Assembly: GCA_019509785.1 (NCBI GenBank)
Contig: JAEKLQ010000054.1
Span: forward strand, 1 to 64,000
DNA length: 64,000 nt
Direction: 5' to 3'
From: Fibrobacterota bacterium
GTDB lineage: Bacteria; Fibrobacterota; Fibrobacteria; UBA11236
The translations under genes were made by a program, and so were the position numbers. The first letter of the stretch is position 1; each line of letters opens with the position of its first letter. Of the stretch, positions 55,701 to 63,055 are shown piece after piece. The notes beneath the pieces were generated by a model. The model was not told the origin of the DNA. It was given only the letters and a program-made list of their open reading frames with translations, and did no database searches.

Positions 55701-56188
55701 TGGGGCGCCTAGAGCCCCGCAAGAACCAATGGCAATTGATCGAAATCTTCCGGAGCCTACCCCGGCAAACCTTGGTGCTGGTAGGCGTATTCTCCGACCC
55801 GTCCATGGAGCCGCTGATCAAGGCGTACGCGCCGACCAACGTGCGCTTCTTCCCGCGCTTGCCGTTGGAAGAACTGGCTTCGGCCTACGCCGCGGCCCGC
55901 CTCCATGTGCTGCCGAGCTGGTACGAGTTGCCGGGACTGGTCAGCCTGGAAGCCGCTGCGGCCGGATCCAGGGTGGCCAGCACCGATTGGGGCACTTCCC
56001 GCGATTACCTCGGCGAATACGCCTGGTACCTGCCGCCTGACGATCCCGTAGCCATGCGGCGGGTCATCCTCGAGGCCTTGGACTCGGCCCCGAAGCCCGG
56101 CCTCAAGGACCATGTCCTGAACGGTTTCGGTTGGGACAAGACCGCCCAGGCGGCCGTGGAAGCCTACCGGCGGGTTCTTGATCGCTGA
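52775..56188 (+). CDS. Methyltransferase-glycosyltransferase-glycosyltransferase fusion
   Basis: 1137 residues in one frame. Residues ~1-175 are an unassigned head; ~180-365 a SAM methyltransferase (LLEIGCASGYYSEILEYL at about 214, VVSSCVLLHVPNYLEHI). From ~390 (KVYTISQFTRFKNGKPNS) to ~735 runs a GT4-like GT-B domain with the E-x7-E pair in PYSEDNCYSVIEAMATG, and from ~775 to the end a second GT-B domain with FVLCVGRLEPRKNQW and SWYELPGLVSLEAAAAG, again E-x7-E. Both transferases look intact. The architecture suggests stepwise addition and methylation of sugars on a repeat unit or glycoprotein. Start ATG 52775 has no strong ribosome site. Confidence 0.85.
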   Translation: MDPQTPFPAIAECRRIFIGESANADPERENALRALGWTVVRGIGSSLDPAAFDIILSGNPESFPREWARDAGVGRLLAACADGPSSASGLEPFPILISSDPKRVEALRSSGRAVHWVGASGAGLLDEILVRHWRYLRHRLPAVDWSRISYGHTGIGREGITGGMTEAWKDQAIPLRQRALVQGELRDMYAGRIPRVYRTMADAVRPYAAEGMELLEIGCASGYYSEILEYLLPYRLRYQGADYSEALIGMARDLYPQTPFHVADGAALPFPDGRFPVVVSSCVLLHVPNYLEHIRETIRVSGRLVIAHRTPVSRNRPTQYLRKFAYGVETVELLFNEKEVLAAFAEGGLSLRESIDAGSDPAKDEYCFTYVFEKTPVQATATAAATGGKAVPKVYTISQFTRFKNGKPNSRGGAEKHFHMLAEACAKAGFPCEQLEVADPRLPALLEDPEAIFLVDSWMGALVKRSPRVLSSCISVWAETNLVAYGNPPDDMAMRQLEYWGRPTTTVIAQCVLSKIHLEKWSRHFGYPITPHLHVVPLGVDTDLYHPSGRELPHRLEDALIIHAAPPGNRKKRPDVFERMRGRYRVECLDADIGEEPEKYRRGDIFVHVPYSEDNCYSVIEAMATGMVCVFSDCVNPDKDQQVVFDKGIGYLRGVPFAAYVKSDASQEDIEKAIALAWENRTYLMPRVLAVKYYNLAQWEAGWLDAIRAVLVRTGGKAPENPEAMKEALVAEEEEVGDWEPWQRAERLAAKLGAAETSAPKNRQAKAQLAIAWRNRADMVAAKGGDGVVIEETMAALKAMGHRADLRLEPTPDLSAYDIVHLNNISRSQDTLEHLRHAKSLGKPTVLTSLYEDMDRYLVPAMKTDLLFRYLTTRGKVVPLEALSQLRGSFELDAHPLSDPFARRLGIGDPERQGEILLGVDLILTSGSQESESIRAKFGKTAPIAEMRYGFNRAYREADGRLFAERHGLRDFVLCVGRLEPRKNQWQLIEIFRSLPRQTLVLVGVFSDPSMEPLIKAYAPTNVRFFPRLPLEELASAYAAARLHVLPSWYELPGLVSLEAAAAGSRVASTDWGTSRDYLGEYAWYLPPDDPVAMRRVILEALDSAPKPGLKDHVLNGFGWDKTAQAAVEAYRRVLDR

Positions 56189-56255
56189 ACGCCCGACGTG
56201 CTTTATCGCCCGAAGCCATGCTAAGATTGCGTAACCCGCGTCTCCGAGGTGAGCC

Positions 56256-56885
56256 ATGATCATGGAAGACATCGAACTGGTCCGTAAGCTCCATGCCAAA
56301 TACCAATTCCGCGCGCCGGTCGTGGATTTGGGAGGGCTGGAGTCGCCCAACGTGGCGCAATACCAGATCTCCATGCGCAAGGCCCTGGAAGTGGATGCGG
56401 GCGGCCGGAAGGTGAAGGTGCCGCATCCCGAACAACGCGATCGTTACGTGCAAATCGAACGCCCGTGGTCCTTCCTCGATCCCTTGTACCGCGCCTTGAA
56501 TCCCGAATACGGCCATCCGCCCATCGAGGAGCTGCCGCAAGGCTTCCCGGACCATTTCGGGATGGCCATCATGGTTTCCGTCTTCGAGCACGTGGAGAAT
56601 CCTTACAAGGTTTCCGACGCGGTATACCGCATCCTCAAGCCCGGCGGCTACCTATTCAACTCCGCGCCCTTCCTATTCCCCTACCATCCTTCGCCCGAGG
56701 ATAACTTCCGATATTCCCCGAAGGCGTTGGAACGCATCCATCGCGAAAGCGGATTCGAATACATCGAAGGCGGCTTCCACGCGGTATTCCGATCGTCGGA
56801 TGGGATAGGGGACACTAATGCGGAACGGTACCTGGATCCGCAGGCGATGACCTTTTCCTACGCCTTGGTGCGCAAGCCGCTTTAA
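56256..56885 (+). CDS. SAM-dependent methyltransferase, glycan-cluster type
   Basis: 209 residues, with GAGGTGAGCC before ATG 56256. The N-terminal motif I is eroded (FRAPVVDLGGLESPNVAQYQI), but the late motifs are clear: HFGMAIMVSVFEHVENPYKVSDAVYRILKPGGYLF, then NSAPFLFPYHPSPEDNFRYSPKALE. Such Methyltransf_11-like proteins sit in many O-antigen and S-layer glycan clusters. Substrate unknown. It lies 67 bp after the fusion gene, same strand. Confidence 0.82.
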   Translation: MIMEDIELVRKLHAKYQFRAPVVDLGGLESPNVAQYQISMRKALEVDAGGRKVKVPHPEQRDRYVQIERPWSFLDPLYRALNPEYGHPPIEELPQGFPDHFGMAIMVSVFEHVENPYKVSDAVYRILKPGGYLFNSAPFLFPYHPSPEDNFRYSPKALERIHRESGFEYIEGGFHAVFRSSDGIGDTNAERYLDPQAMTFSYALVRKPL

Positions 56886-56953
56886 TCGAAAACGGGTCCG
56901 CTTTCATGTTGCTGGCCGCGGTAAAAGCTCCGGCAACACGGAAGTAGGCCGGT

Positions 56954-57703
56954 TCAGCCGTTCTGCCAGGTGCTGTTCTCTTTGCCGATGTTCCGGATCA
57001 CGTCCAGAGCCACGTTGAAGCGACCCGACAGCACCGGCGAGCGGGGATTGTCGATCATCAGGTACCAATCGAAGCGGCTGCATTTGCGGTTGGGGCCGGG
57101 GTTGCCGCGTTCTTCGAAAGGGCTTTCCGGGCCGCCGCGATGGGCCTCGTAGGGGACGATCCCCGCGTTCCAACCATAAAGCATGGTCATTGGATCGATC
57201 GAATACCAATAGCTCTTGAGGGCCATGAGGTGCTGGCCCGACAAGGTGAGCTTGATCATGAAATCCCCGTCCTGGCGCGTGACGGGATGATCGCTATGAT
57301 CGTTCTTCCACCCCGAGACGAAGCAAACCTGCGGATAGCGCTGAAAGGCCTCCAGGCATTTGTCCAACCAGCCTTTGGAGTAGATCAAGTCGTCCTGGTG
57401 GTAACTTATGATGTCGCTTTTCAGGGATGCCCGTTGGTTGCGGGCCTCGCGTATGTAATAGGCATCCTTGGCCTTGATGAGGGCGATTCCCGAGTTGATG
57501 GATAACGTGATCCCGACCGATTCCTTGTGGCGCATCACGTAGTCGAACGGAAAGGCCCCGCTAACGTCCTCGCCGCCGTCCACGATCAGGTAGGTGCGCA
57601 CCCGGGACAGATCGGTGTTGGCGAAGAAGCTTTCCAGGGACTTCAAGATGATGTCCTTACGGGTAGGCGTGCGGCAGGAGACGGTGAACAGGCAATCGAT
57701 CAT
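56954..57703 (-). CDS. Glycosyltransferase, GT2-like (GT-A fold)
   Basis: 249 residues. The N-terminus LFTVSCRTPTRKDIILKSLESFF and VRTYLIVDGGEDVSG match the nucleotide-binding strand pattern of GT-A enzymes; ISYHQDDLIYSKGWLDKCL contains the metal-binding DxD-like site (QDD). The C-terminal half (WYSIDPMTMLYGWNAGIVPYEA, SRFDWYLMIDNPR) forms the acceptor side. The nucleotide-sugar donor is unknown. Minus strand, 45 bp after the dioxygenase-like gene, so probably co-transcribed with it. Confidence 0.75.
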   Translation of the reverse strand: MIDCLFTVSCRTPTRKDIILKSLESFFANTDLSRVRTYLIVDGGEDVSGAFPFDYVMRHKESVGITLSINSGIALIKAKDAYYIREARNQRASLKSDIISYHQDDLIYSKGWLDKCLEAFQRYPQVCFVSGWKNDHSDHPVTRQDGDFMIKLTLSGQHLMALKSYWYSIDPMTMLYGWNAGIVPYEAHRGGPESPFEERGNPGPNRKCSRFDWYLMIDNPRSPVLSGRFNVALDVIRNIGKENSTWQNG

Positions 57704-57748
57704 GGTTTTCCTCGCGGTCCGCTACGAACCCATTTTTGAGACTGGTTC

Positions 57749-59713
57749 TTAGGGTAGGCCATATTTCCCCAGGAATTGCGGCCGCGCGCGCGCCTTCGCC
57801 AGCAAGGGCGGGAAGGCGTCCGGCGGGATGCGGGCGTCCCGCGGCGATAGGGTCCCGAACAGGGTGTTGCTCAACTCGATCTCCAGCACCAGGCGGTCCG
57901 AAGTCGTCGGTACCTTGCCCTTATGCCATCCGCTGGTGTCCTCGACGAAGAGGGTGCCTTTGCCGCCGGTGATCTCCAGGAGATCTTCCTTCGGATAGAA
58001 GCGGGCCATGTCCTGGTCGGGGATGCGCTGATAACCCCGGGCCAGCAGTTCCCCCGGCTTACGGCCCGCGCGATGGGATCCCCTGACGAAGCAATGGGGG
58101 CCGGCTCCGGAGTCGACGTCGGTCAGGTACACGAACCATTTCAGCCATTGCACGCGCTCCAGATCGAAATGGTACATCTGGGCCGCTTCGGAACTCGCTT
58201 GCCGATCGAATACCGGGCTCCACCACATTTGCACGGCATCCAGATTGGGCTTGGCGCCGAAGTAGGCTTGCGAGATCTCGTAAAGGCCCTCATCCGCCAT
58301 CATCCGTTGGATCGCCGGGACGCGGATCAGGTCCGCCTCCTTGAAGTCGTATAGATTGCCGCGGGCCGAGCCGGTGGGGAAGGGCGCCGATTCCTGATCC
58401 TTGGTTTTATCGTCCTTGCGGTAGCATGGCGCGGTCCGCGCGTAAGCCACGAGTTCATCCACCCATGCTTCCGGCAACTTCTGCCCGAAGATGTGGATGC
58501 CATCGCGCTTAAGGTTCCTGGCCACCGCCTCCACTTCGGATCCGCCGAAATGCCCGAAGGCGCTCCGGCAACCCTCGGAAGGATAGGGAGGATTGTACAA
58601 GCGGATCAGGAAGGCCATGAAAGCGTTTGAGAAGGCGTTGGTGGCGCAGAAGAAATGGACCATCTGGCCGTATGCGGGTTCGGCGTTCCGGCCGGTGGCG
58701 GCGTAGCGTATGCCGGCCCTGGCCAAGTCCTCCATCAGCCGGGCCGCATCCGGATGCGCGAATCCCTGCACTCCCAAAATCGGGCCCATGAGGGTTCCCA
58801 GCAACCCCAAGTTGCATAGGGCGTGGCCTTCCCGCGCGATCAAGGTTTCCCGGCTTTCGGATTCCGGCGCGCCGAATCCCAGAGACGGCTTCGGCGGGGG
58901 AAGCGGGAAACGGAAGTGCGAGCATAGGGCGGCGGCTTCCAGGACGACGGCGTCGGTGGACAAGGGTTTGGCTTGCCGTGAATCCGCCAGGAAGGCATGT
59001 CCGGGATAACGCCAGAGGACGCGTAGATCGGGGCTATCGGCCAAGCGCTCTTGGGGGAGGGATTTGGGGTCGGCTACCAGTTCCTGGAAAGACTCCAGGG
59101 CCCGGGAGGAACCTTGAGGTCCGGCGTACTCCGCCGAGCTCATATCGATGAAAGCCAGGTTGAAATCCCCCGGCGGCGCCTCGCCCGCCAACAGGAACAG
59201 CAGGTGTTTCCTAAGTCCGCGGCGCAGCGCCAGGGCGTCCGCTTCGGAGGCCGGGTCGGCCAATACGTTCGCGACCGGTCCGAGCAAGGCGAGCAGGGCG
59301 GGGCTCGCCTCGGGGCCGGGCGCATGCGAAAAGCATCGGGCCAAGGCGGCCAGGGCTTCGGCGCGCTTCCCTTCGCGTAGGCAGGCAGGGGCCAAGCGCA
59401 GATCCGCTTGCTGCGCGCCCGCGTAATCGGCCATGCGCCAACGGCACTCCCGTAAACGGGCCCATGGTTCGGAGGCATCCACGGTTTCCGCGTAGCGGCC
59501 AAGGGCCCAGGACTCGAGATCGGGGCTCCCGGCATGGGCGGCTTCGGCAAGCGCCGCGTGGAAGGTCCCTCCGGCCATGAGGGCGGGCGGGATATTCTCT
59601 TCGAAGAAGCGGATGGTTTCCGGAAAGCCGCGCCGTTGGCGCGTCATGGCTGAATGCAGCTCGCGGACCAAGGCGGAAATCTCCTCCCCTTTCGGGTCGG
59701 TCGATGGGGTCAC
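57749..59713 (-). CDS. Phytanoyl-CoA dioxygenase-like Fe(II)/2-oxoglutarate enzyme with long N-terminal region
   Basis: 654 residues. The C-terminal ~240 residues are PhyH-like: RNLKRDGIHIFGQKLPE, then the HxD pair in MYHFDLERVQWLKWFVYLTD (His/Asp at about 517/519), and the distal His in EDTSGWHKGKVP (about 598), followed by the 2-oxoglutarate-binding Arg in TSDRLVLEI. The N-terminal ~400 residues are helical, with TPR-like stretches (RADYAGAQQADLRLAPAC, LREGKRAEALAALARCF), and do not match PhyH. In a glycan locus it may hydroxylate a sugar or lipid carrier group, which is inference. Confidence 0.8.
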   Translation of the reverse strand: MTPSTDPKGEEISALVRELHSAMTRQRRGFPETIRFFEENIPPALMAGGTFHAALAEAAHAGSPDLESWALGRYAETVDASEPWARLRECRWRMADYAGAQQADLRLAPACLREGKRAEALAALARCFSHAPGPEASPALLALLGPVANVLADPASEADALALRRGLRKHLLFLLAGEAPPGDFNLAFIDMSSAEYAGPQGSSRALESFQELVADPKSLPQERLADSPDLRVLWRYPGHAFLADSRQAKPLSTDAVVLEAAALCSHFRFPLPPPKPSLGFGAPESESRETLIAREGHALCNLGLLGTLMGPILGVQGFAHPDAARLMEDLARAGIRYAATGRNAEPAYGQMVHFFCATNAFSNAFMAFLIRLYNPPYPSEGCRSAFGHFGGSEVEAVARNLKRDGIHIFGQKLPEAWVDELVAYARTAPCYRKDDKTKDQESAPFPTGSARGNLYDFKEADLIRVPAIQRMMADEGLYEISQAYFGAKPNLDAVQMWWSPVFDRQASSEAAQMYHFDLERVQWLKWFVYLTDVDSGAGPHCFVRGSHRAGRKPGELLARGYQRIPDQDMARFYPKEDLLEITGGKGTLFVEDTSGWHKGKVPTTSDRLVLEIELSNTLFGTLSPRDARIPPDAFPPLLAKARARPQFLGKYGLP

Positions 59714-59815
59714 GGCATGATCCTTCCGGAAAGAGGGGCTCTCCGATTATGCCAAACCGGGTCCCGGCGGAGCAAGGCGATTGCGCGCCTCGGGCCCGAA
59801 ATCGGATACTTGGGC

Positions 59816-60826
59816 ATGGAATTCAAAAACCTGAAGGTGCTCGTCACCGGCGCCGATGGATTCATCGGATCCCATCTCACCGAAGCCCTGACGGAAGCCG
59901 GCCATAAGGTGCGGGCGCTGGCCTATTACAACTCCTTCAACGGCTGGGGCTGGCTGGATCGATTGCCCAAGGCCGCCTTGGACTCCATCGAGGTGCGCAC
60001 CGGCGACGTGCGGGACTTCCATTGCGTCAAGGACGCGATGCAGGGTTGCGATGCGGTCTTCCATCTGGCGGCGCTGATTTCCATCCCCTATTCCTACCAG
60101 GCGCCGGAAAGCTACGTCGATACCAACGTGAAAGGCACCTTGAACGTGCTGCAGGCGGCGCGCGAATTGAAGGTGAAGCGCGTGGTGCATACCTCCACCA
60201 GCGAGGTCTACGGGACGGCGCGTTACGTGCCCATCGACGAAAAGCACCCGTTGATCGGCCAATCGCCGTATTCGGCTTCGAAGATCGGGGCGGATCAGAT
60301 GGCGGTGGCCTACCATGCGTCCTTCGGCGTCCCGGTATGCATCGTCCGGCCTTTCAATACCTACGGGCCGCGGCAATCGGCGCGCGCGGTCATCCCGACC
60401 ATCATCACCCAGATCGCCGCGGGCGCCCGTCGCATCCGGCTGGGAGCCTTGGATACCACGCGGGACTTCAACTTCGTGGCCGACACGGTGGCCGGTTTCA
60501 TCGCCGCGGCCGCCGCCGATGGGGCGGTGGGCGAGACGATCAACATCGGGAGCGGTTTCGAGGTTAGCATCCGGGATACCGCGGCTTTGATCGCGCGCTT
60601 GCTGAAAAAGGAAATCGAGATCGAGAACGATGCCGAGCGCATGCGGCCCGAAGCCAGCGAGGTGTTCCGGCTGCTTGCCGACAATTCCAAGGCCAGGGAA
60701 CTGCTGGGCTGGTCACCCGCCTATGGCGGGCTGGACGGCTTCGAGCGGGGACTTACCAAGACTATCGCATGGTTCTCCCGGCCCGAAAACCTGGCCGCCT
60801 ATAAGGCCGGGATTTACAACTTATGA
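59816..60826 (+). CDS. legB: NAD-dependent 4,6-dehydratase, LegB-like
   Basis: Extended SDR that probably makes a UDP-4-keto-6-deoxy sugar, the first step toward legionaminic-type acids. 336 residues from ATG 59816. NAD motif TGADGFIGSH (11-20), the STSEVYG block (127-133) with the dehydratase-type Glu130, and the Tyr152/Lys156 pair (SPYSASKIGAD). The IRPFNTYGPRQS and RDFNFVADTVAGF blocks are typical. The frame extends upstream to 59654 but only through sequence lacking similarity. ATGA overlap with the next gene. Confidence 0.9.
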   Translation: MEFKNLKVLVTGADGFIGSHLTEALTEAGHKVRALAYYNSFNGWGWLDRLPKAALDSIEVRTGDVRDFHCVKDAMQGCDAVFHLAALISIPYSYQAPESYVDTNVKGTLNVLQAARELKVKRVVHTSTSEVYGTARYVPIDEKHPLIGQSPYSASKIGADQMAVAYHASFGVPVCIVRPFNTYGPRQSARAVIPTIITQIAAGARRIRLGALDTTRDFNFVADTVAGFIAAAAADGAVGETINIGSGFEVSIRDTAALIARLLKKEIEIENDAERMRPEASEVFRLLADNSKARELLGWSPAYGGLDGFERGLTKTIAWFSRPENLAAYKAGIYNL

Positions 60827-62025
60827 GCGTGCCGGCCCCCGGGGCCGCCGCGCCCGGAACCGCTCCGGACGCGTCCGGCATCCTCGCCGCCGTTCGCCGG
60901 GCGACGGGACGCGAGCGCATTCCCGCATTGCACGAGCCTATCTTCCGGGGACGGGAATCGGAATACCTCCAGGACTGCCTGACGACCACTTTGGTTTCCT
61001 CGGTGGGCCCGTACGTGGATCGGTTCGAGGTCATGCTGGCCGAGATCACCGGCGCGGGGCGGGCGGTGGCGACCGTAAATGGCACGGCCGCCTTGCACGT
61101 TTGCCTACTGCTGGCGGGCGTACGTCCCGGGGACGAAGTCATCATCCCGACCCTTACCTTCGTGGCCACCGCCAACGCCGTTTCTTATTGCGGAGCGGTC
61201 CCCCATTTGGCCGATGCCAACTTCGACGATATGGGGATAGACGCCGCCGCGCTACGCGCCTACTTGGCGGGAGCGACGGAAATCCATCAAGGCGAATGCC
61301 GCAATCGGGGGACGGGGCGCCGCATCCGGGCCGTGGTTCCCATGCATACCTTCGGGCATCCCTCCGATCTGGATGCGTTGGCCGCGGTGTGCGCCGATTT
61401 CCGGTTGGTCTTGATCGAAGATGCGGCCGAGGCTCTCGGTTCGCGCTATCGCGGCCGCCACGTCGGCAACCACGGATCGATGTCGTCGCTCAGCTTCAAC
61501 GGCAACAAAATCGTGACCACGGGCGGGGGCGGGGCCATTCTCACTAATGACCCCGAATTGGGACGGCAGGCCAAGCACATCACGACCACCGCCAAGCTTC
61601 CCCACCCATGGGCTTTCCGCCATGATCAGATCGGCTTCAATTACCGCATGCCCAACCTTAATGCCGCCCTGGGTTGCGCCCAACTGGAACGGCTTTCGGA
61701 ATTCCTAGCCGCCAAGCGGTCCCTCGCGAAGGCCTATCGCGATGCCTTCGCCGGCATGCCCGGGCTCCGCTTCGTCGACGGGCCGGCGGGGACGGAAAGC
61801 AATTTCTGGCTCAACGCCATTATGCTCGACGAGGAGCAGGCAGGATTGCGCGACGTGATCCTGGAGTTGGCGATGGAGCATGGCGTCGCTATGCGTCCGG
61901 CCTGGGTCCCGATGCACCAGATGCCGATCTATGCCGCATGCCCGCGCATGGTTTTGCGGACCGCGGATAGCCTCGCGCGCCGTATCCTCAACTTGCCCAG
62001 CGGGGCCGGCTTGGGAACCGACTGA
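60823..62025 (+). CDS. legC: DegT/DnrJ/EryC1 aminotransferase, LegC-like
   Basis: PLP enzyme adding an amino group to the 4-keto sugar made by the previous enzyme. 400 residues. The LegC-type start IPALHEPIFRGRESEYLQDCL is followed by TTLVSSVGPYVDRFE, ATVNGTAALHVCLLLAGV, EVIIPTLTFVATANAVSY, the IEDAAEALGSRYRG block and the PLP lysine in FNGNKIVTTGGGG. The start overlaps the legB stop by 4 bp, confirming a shared operon. The N-terminal ~20 residues are Ala/Pro-rich and not conserved. Confidence 0.92.
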   Translation: MSVPAPGAAAPGTAPDASGILAAVRRATGRERIPALHEPIFRGRESEYLQDCLTTTLVSSVGPYVDRFEVMLAEITGAGRAVATVNGTAALHVCLLLAGVRPGDEVIIPTLTFVATANAVSYCGAVPHLADANFDDMGIDAAALRAYLAGATEIHQGECRNRGTGRRIRAVVPMHTFGHPSDLDALAAVCADFRLVLIEDAAEALGSRYRGRHVGNHGSMSSLSFNGNKIVTTGGGGAILTNDPELGRQAKHITTTAKLPHPWAFRHDQIGFNYRMPNLNAALGCAQLERLSEFLAAKRSLAKAYRDAFAGMPGLRFVDGPAGTESNFWLNAIMLDEEQAGLRDVILELAMEHGVAMRPAWVPMHQMPIYAACPRMVLRTADSLARRILNLPSGAGLGTD

Positions 62026-62030
62026 GCGCC

Positions 62031-63044
62031 ATGGGTTGGTCGGTCCGCGAGGATTGGGATCCGCAAGGGGCGCCGGACATTTACTTCACGCGCGCCTATG
62101 CCGATCTTTATCGCACGTCGCATTCGCTTCCGCTTCTCTTCGAGTATGGCGAGGGGGGGAAGATTTTCCGGTTGCCCTACCTGGAGTCTTCGGTGCGGGC
62201 TTACCTTCCCGATGCCGATCCGACTTGGAAGGACATGGAAACCCCTTACGGATACGGGGGATGGTGGTCCACCAGCGCGGATTCCGCTTTCCTGGCCTCC
62301 GCCGGACGCGCCTTGGAATCGGCCTGCCGGGAACGCGGCATCATCGCCGCCTTCATCCGCTTCCATCCCTTGTTGGGGAACCATGAACCGGGGATCGGGT
62401 TCCGCGTGATCGCCGATCGCGAAACCGTGTGCATGGATTTGCAGGATACGGATCCGTGGCGGAACCAGGTTTCCCAGAAGAACCGGAACATGATCCGCAA
62501 AGCTGAAAAGGCCGGCGTAGCCTTCGAGGTCGACGAAGGCTTCGGGGAACTGGAGGCCTTCGCGGGGTTGTACGCAGCGACCATGGAGCGTCTGGAAGCG
62601 ACGGCATCGTATCGATTCGACGCGGGCTATTTCACCGGCATGGCGAAGGCGTTGCGCGGGCATGGTTTCCTGGCGCATTGCCGCCACCAAGGCGCCATCG
62701 TCGCCTCCGCCGCCATCATGCACTGGGGGCCGTATGGCCATTACCATCTTTCGGGAAGCTTACGGGAAGCGCAGAGCTTGGCCCCCAACAATCTGCTGCT
62801 CTATCGCTGCGCCCTGGAATTGCAGGCGCGCGGTTGCCGGGTGTTCCACTTGGGCGGCGGCACGACGACGGATCCCGGGGATCCCTTGCTCAAGTTCAAG
62901 CAGGCCTTTTCCCCGGGCACGCGGCGTTTCCATTTCGGAATGCGCGTATTCGACGAATCGGCCTATGCGCGGGTGCGGGAGCTTTGGGCTTTGACGCATG
63001 ACGGGAATGCGGGCGGGGCCCGCGTGCTGTTTTACAAGGAATGA
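62031..63044 (+). CDS. FemAB/GNAT-like acyltransferase in the nonulosonic acid operon
   Basis: 337 residues. The fold resembles FemAB-type and BioF2-like acetyltransferases: YFTRAYADLYRTSHSLPL, SQKNRNMIRKAEKAGVAFEV, then VASAAIMHWGPYGHYHLSGSL and LAPNNLLLYRCALELQARGCRVFHLGGGT, which are the substrate and cofactor-facing strands. Inserted between legC and neuB, it may N-acylate the sugar amino group; this is positional inference. Starts 5 bp after legC. Confidence 0.78.
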   Translation: MGWSVREDWDPQGAPDIYFTRAYADLYRTSHSLPLLFEYGEGGKIFRLPYLESSVRAYLPDADPTWKDMETPYGYGGWWSTSADSAFLASAGRALESACRERGIIAAFIRFHPLLGNHEPGIGFRVIADRETVCMDLQDTDPWRNQVSQKNRNMIRKAEKAGVAFEVDEGFGELEAFAGLYAATMERLEATASYRFDAGYFTGMAKALRGHGFLAHCRHQGAIVASAAIMHWGPYGHYHLSGSLREAQSLAPNNLLLYRCALELQARGCRVFHLGGGTTTDPGDPLLKFKQAFSPGTRRFHFGMRVFDESAYARVRELWALTHDGNAGGARVLFYKE

Positions 63045-63055
63045 GGGAGGAAGCT

